Source: Axinella damicornis
Lineage: Eukaryota > Porifera > Demospongiae > Axinellida > Axinellidae
DNA length: 64,000 nucleotides
Direction: 5' to 3'
Assembly (NCBI GenBank): GCA_963931865.1
Contig: OZ007509.1
Location: 9,919,625-9,983,624, forward strand
In this document: piece by piece, positions 51,301-57,300 of the stretch
Numbering within the stretch: the stretch's first letter is position 1
Layout of the letters: every line of letters begins with the position of its first letter
Translations under genes and position numbers: made by a program
The notes under the pieces: model-generated
The model's database searches: none
Seen by the model: the letters and a program-made list of their open reading frames with translations, nothing else
Told to the model about the DNA's origin: nothing

Positions 51301-54300
51301 GAGGTGAGAGTACATCAGACCTTCACACAGAGAGTTACACGTAGTTGCCCAGTACTGGACAGCTCAAGTAGGCAAATGAGGAGGCAGTAGCTGAAGTGAC
51401 CAAAAGCGAGCAAAGCTACATGTACATGTATATTGATTTAACACGGAATGAGCAGTAAATGCAGCATGGAGACCTGGGAATGAGGGTATACCAACGGAGA
51501 TCTGGGAATTAGGCTATAGTCATGGAGACATGAGATGAAGTTATAACAATCCTTTAGCATGGAGACCTGGGAAGGAGGCTATAATGATGATTATACAAGT
51601 GGATAATGAACTGGCAGCCCTCCAAAGACAAGACCTACAGGCAGGAGAAGTCTGACTTACGTATATCCTACGAGGGTGAAGGAACCCTTTGGGTGTGATG
51701 CAGTCTCATTGGTGAAGTAATAGAGACAGCCTAGTCTCAGGATCAGGTAGCGGCGTTTCCCTGAGAGGGGGTGGGGGAAGAGGGAGCAGAGTAGAGGAGG
51801 AAGGGGAAGACGGAGAGGGGAGAGGGCCAGGGGAGGGAAGCATTGAGACACTGGTATGTACACGTACTTATATACACACATGCATGAGAATGTCATACGG
51901 ATGGCGGGTTGGGCATTGACATTATGGTTACATTCATGCAAGAAAGGCATTCTGAATGGACTGCTCTCTCAGTAAAGAGTACAAGTAGCACTGGATACTG
52001 CAGCAGCTGTTGTGGCATAATCAGCCAAGATTCATACTACTACAGTAGGAGTCAAATTAAAGTTCCCGTTTCGCTTGCGTAGAACGGTCCGTAATTTCAA
52101 TCAGTTTTACGCAAAACGAACGCATCCGTTTTACGTTCAATAATTACGGAACCGTTAAAACGGAAGTTTACCGTTTAAACGCACGTGCGTACGGTCGAAA
52201 TCGACAGTCGAGTTGAGTGAGCTTGCAGGCTATTAGTCTCGTGCCCAGACCACACCCCCCGAGGGGAGAGACGGTCTGGTGAACGAAGTCGAATTTCTTG
52301 GGCTTGAAGCATACTACGGAATGTATCATCATTGTATAATCCCATGGTGTTAAGTGCCTGCGAAAGCATCTGCTGAAGGCTCCCGTGTCAACCAAGCGCG
52401 ATCATGGCTACTCATATCTGGAGAGAAGATGTACTAACCTTTTGCCGCTCACCCATGGCCCATAGAAGATCTTTGAAGCATCCTTCGCCGTCATGGAATC
52501 TGCTTCCCGTTCGTTTGGCAGTCCTTTCAGGCACTTTACTGGGGTCAAATGTGAAGAACGGCCCCTTAGGGGGCTAGGGCTAGCATTAGCTTGCACCTAC
52601 ATGTAGAGGGCCCTTCGTTGTACTTGATCCCTTTGCTGACCTCGCTTCCAAAGCTCAGTCTCAACTTGATCCCATAAGCGATGTCACAGGGCTCACAACT
52701 AGCACAATCGAGCGCAAAGGTCTTCAGAAGTTGTCGCCACGACGTAGCGTTGCCTTACACAGTCAGCGCTAAGGGCAAACTGGCATTGGAAAGGCCCTTG
52801 GCTGTTGTCTTCTCCAGCTTATGAGTATTCAAAGCGATTACTACGTAATTATTAACAATCTCGCGATCTCATTGGTCCTTACCACATTCCGGTAATAAGC
52901 CCAAGAAATTCGACTTTGTTCACCAGACCGTCTCTCCCCTCGGGGGGTGTGGTCTGGGCACGAGACTAGCAGGCTATAGCGCCACGAGCTAATCCAACGC
53001 CTGGTTTATTTCTAAGCCACATTCGTGGTCTTTGTTAGTGTCTTCGTGATTTGTAGGTAAGCTCTACAGCGAGTATATGCAAGTTACTGTACCAACAAAC
53101 CTGACTGAACGATGACGGTTCTGTGTTACTTGCTCTTCTGCCACACAAAATATAGCAAACAACGCCCTTCTGCCTTCTAGCAATATTATGCGATGTTTTC
53201 TCGTCAGCTACATGTAGCTGCTGGCTACTGCTAGGTACAGTGCATTTTTTGGCAGCAACGTGGCAAAAAAAAATTTGAAATTTACGTTACCGTAAAAACG
53301 GTTGCGCAACGTAAACACGGTACGGTACGTGACGGTAGCGTTTACGAATTAAGTTAATAAACGGCGTAATATTGACACCGTTTTACGTTCTACGAATGTT
53401 CTACACAAGTGAAACGGGAACTTTAATTGACTCCTACTGTAGCTTTAAATTCGGCACTACAAAAGTGATCATGGGTTTACATGCTTCCCTGTATAACAAA
53501 CACAGTGCAATTGTATCCAGGCATGCATGCAGCTCCCCCGTTATGAAACCAATAAGTACATGTACATGTATATATGTGTTACTCTGCCAGGCTTTCACCC
53601 CCCATAAATAAAGCTGTGACTGCACATCGCAAGTGTATGTATATGTCACTGAGATCTAAGGAGCTGCATTAGCCTCGTACCGCGCGCACAGGGGGAGCCT
53701 GGGAACAAGGTTAGTGCTGCATGTAGCCATGCTTATGCCAGAATCCCTAGCTGTGCTGGCTGGAGTTCCCCACTGTGCTGCAGAAATCAAACTATCTTTG
53801 TTTGTCTAAGGAGACATAACATGATTGCTCATGTGTACGCAGGGGTGATTCAGCACCACTGTGCCCCACACAGACACACATCCCAACTTTCCTAGGGTGG
53901 GACCAGTCCCAAAGTTGTACAACACTGAAAGCTGGCTATCCCAGCACATACGTATACACAACAACTGGTAAATATGCACACTCTGTACTCTGGAAGCCTT
54001 ACAAACAATTACATTAAGATATACAATGTATGTAGGACCCAGGAAGTAGGTTATAATTCAGGAAGTAGAAGGTACATGTACTTCAATTAGAACCACTGCT
54101 AGTTGCTTGTCCTTCCTGTTCCCTTTCATCCCTGTACAGCTATGTACAGTGTACCACACACCCTATGCATACATATATACCTCCACATGTCCTGCTAATG
54201 GAAGTTCATGAAATGAAGATAGAGTGGGCCCTAATTAGAACCACTTGCTATACTGATGAGGGCTTCATAGTTTACAGAGTATATGTAAACATGAAACTTA

Positions 54301-57300
54301 TTATCAATACATTAAGATTTTAACTTGTGTGTGTGTGTGTCTGTGAGTGACGGAAGTGGGATGTTCGTGGGGCGGGACTAGACTATAGTGACGCGCGACC
54401 TTCGTACTTTAATTTATTTACTGAACCTCGAACTCCGCGAAGAATGTTCGAGAACATTGGGCCCGGGCGCCGGGCATGGGCTTGAACCCAGTATGCAATC
54501 GGGGAGCAGCAGCCGAAGCGGACGCAATCGGGCGAGCAGCAGCTGAAGTGGGTGCAATCGGGGAGCAGCAGCTGGAGGCGGAGGCAAAAGGGGAGCAGCA
54601 GTGCCGCAATCGGGCCCGGGAGCAGCAGCTGAAGCGCACGCAAGCGGCGAGCAGCATGCAGCTGAAGTGGACGCAATCGGGGAGAAGCAGCTCTTCAGAG
54701 AGCTGTCCGGCGCCGGATTACGCACGGTAGGCGAACAAGGGGGAAGTAGCTGAGCGAGCGAAGCGAGCTCAGCTACTTGTATATGTATATGCATGTACAA
54801 GCATGTACATGTACAAGCAAAAAAACTTTTCGGAAAAATTGCAATGGCCTGCCAAACATTGTATATTTAACCTTTCGAAACAGCTAAACAAGGGGAAATG
54901 GCATTAACCTTGTGCACACGCCATTTCCACCGCTAGTATTTGATCACTTGCAGGACGCAAATAGGGCCTGGGAGATCTGATCATGCGCGATGACGTCAGG
55001 TAGACACATGGGGGGTGGTGCCCAACTGTTGCAATACCTGTTTTGCGTCAGGCGTTGTGAACAACAAGCGGTATTGATTGTCTGACATCTACATGTAGCC
55101 TTGGATGGACAGTACAAGAAAGGGGATCAAGATTCTTCGCTGGGCACTGCCTAGCCTCGGTCCCAGGCTCTCTCCTCTAAAAACGGGGGGAGGAGAGAGC
55201 CTGGTAACATTCGCATAAAAAGCTGTCGACTTCCGGCGCGTCATCAGCCATGTGATAAATGAAGGACACTCCTACTTTTGTGGTAAATGTCGCGTGAGTT
55301 ACAAATCAGTCACGCGCTATTGAAAATATCGCTCTTCGTTTTCAAGGCATCCCCAGCTTCACAGAAGTCCGAGACAATTCTACAGCTAACCAGGAGAGCT
55401 CACCTTGTGAACCGCCGATCCTGTAAGCGGCAACAAACGACGAACGAGCTGGTCCGGCAAACAACCCGCAGTGAACAGCGAGATCAGACCAGTGGCCCTC
55501 TCGCACACCCTGTCAACTGCCTTTCGCCAATCATTGAGAGGAACTCTGTCCCGGAGCGTTCAGTTCTGAGTCTACAATTTGTGCATTAGCACGGCAGTGA
55601 AGGTAAATGCCTACAAAATGTGCACGTGTTCACGTGGTTTTGTTCTGCAATCTGATTGGGTCCGCCAGATCCAGGCGCCGGAAGTCGACAGCTTTTTACG
55701 CGAATGTTAGCAGGCTCTCTCCTCCCCCCGTTTTTAGAGGAGAGAGCCTGGGACCGAGGCTAGGCACAGCCCTCCTTGTGTGTACCAACTGTCTACCTGC
55801 TGGCACTACACATGACGGGATCCCCAGGCTATCCCATGCTCTGTTTAAAACAGCATACGTAAGACCCATCCCTTCAAAATGTAGGATGGGATGGGACATT
55901 TCCTTGTTTCAGCTTTTTCGAGAAATATTACAGGCCATTACAAAATCCTTTCCAATTTTGAGGAGAAACTTTTCTTGTGTGTGCACTTTTCGAGCGCATG
56001 AAATGCGTAGCTTATTGTTCATGTTAGGTGCAACATTGAGATAGGGTACAGGTACTGAATGTATGCCCTGCTGTCAGATTTAAGGTCTTGTTATTTTTAT
56101 CACCATGTAAAGAAAGGATAGCTGTGTCTTTCATGATGGCAGTGATGATGGACCTGGACCTTCAACTGGTCAGCAGGCTTTAATTCGATGCTTCATTCTG
56201 TTTCCGTTACCACATGCATTTTTAATATCACTCCTATGATCAGTGTCATTCTTGGTGAGGAGGTGGGGCATTCACCCTTCATCACATCAGAGAGTTTGAC
56301 AACACATCCTTGCAATGGCTCAAGTTCTGCATAGAGTGAACAGCCTGTCTCACATACTTAGTTCTGGTCAATATAGGTAACACTGTAGCTACGTCATGAA
56401 AGAAAGCCACACCCCCACGATAACCAGCACAAAAACAGGTTGGCAGAAGCCAAAACCGGTTTGTATTTAGCTTCTTTGGTTGTTATGCTGCTGTAAATGT
56501 CCTGGGCCATCCCTAAATAGAGAATGCTACTGTGTGCTGTCTGATGTGCTATTGACACAGTATATAGTACATGCACAGTGTGTACATGTACATCCTGGAA
56601 TGTACAACCACAACTGAGGCAGGCCACATTCAGGAGGTTTTGCATGTGCACATACATACTGTCACATACATGTAATACCCACAAAGGCAGCCAACGAGAA
56701 GACAAAAAGCACTCCATATTACTCTACATCCACAATGATTTAAATAACCTTCTAAAACAGCCAGCGAACGTATATAGCGGGCCTTTGATTAATACACTCA
56801 CTATTCCCATATAATTAGCTTCACAAAGTGAAGTTGACAGGTGCTTGGTCAGTCATTAGCGAAGCGGATGCAATCAGGGGGTGAGCAGAAGCAATCACAG
56901 GGAGCAGCAGCAGAAGAAAATGCAATCGCAGGGAGCAGCAACTACATGTATGGCTTTTCGCCACTCTTCCGCACTGGGTGGGGCCTGGAAACGAGGAAAG
57001 GGGAAGTAGCTGAACTACTAGTTTATTTGGGAACTATTCTCTTGGTTCAACGCCAAGAGAATGCACTTTGAAAGATATGAGCAAGCCTGCCGAGTCCTTG
57101 CCCAAATCAGCTGCTTTTACTGGTGCTCATGTTTGTTATTGTGCCCTTGCATCTGCTGATCCTGCTGTGGTGGTTCTGACTACACTGTCGTGATTGCTGT
57201 CATGCAGCAACCCAACCGTACAATTTTGGTACTGAAACTGCCACGCGGCATGTGCGTTAATTGGAACAAACAGCAATACTAAGTTTGTGCTATGACAAGT

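Noticed and set aside
54250..54300. CTGATGAG ... GAAAC as a hammerhead ribozyme
   Set aside because: The hairpin between them pairs across the GAAA core and no stem III with a cleavage triplet is visible.
54383..54800. Ala/Cys/Leu-rich minus frames
   Set aside because: They derive from a GCAGCAGCTGAAG minisatellite in several frames and show no domain.
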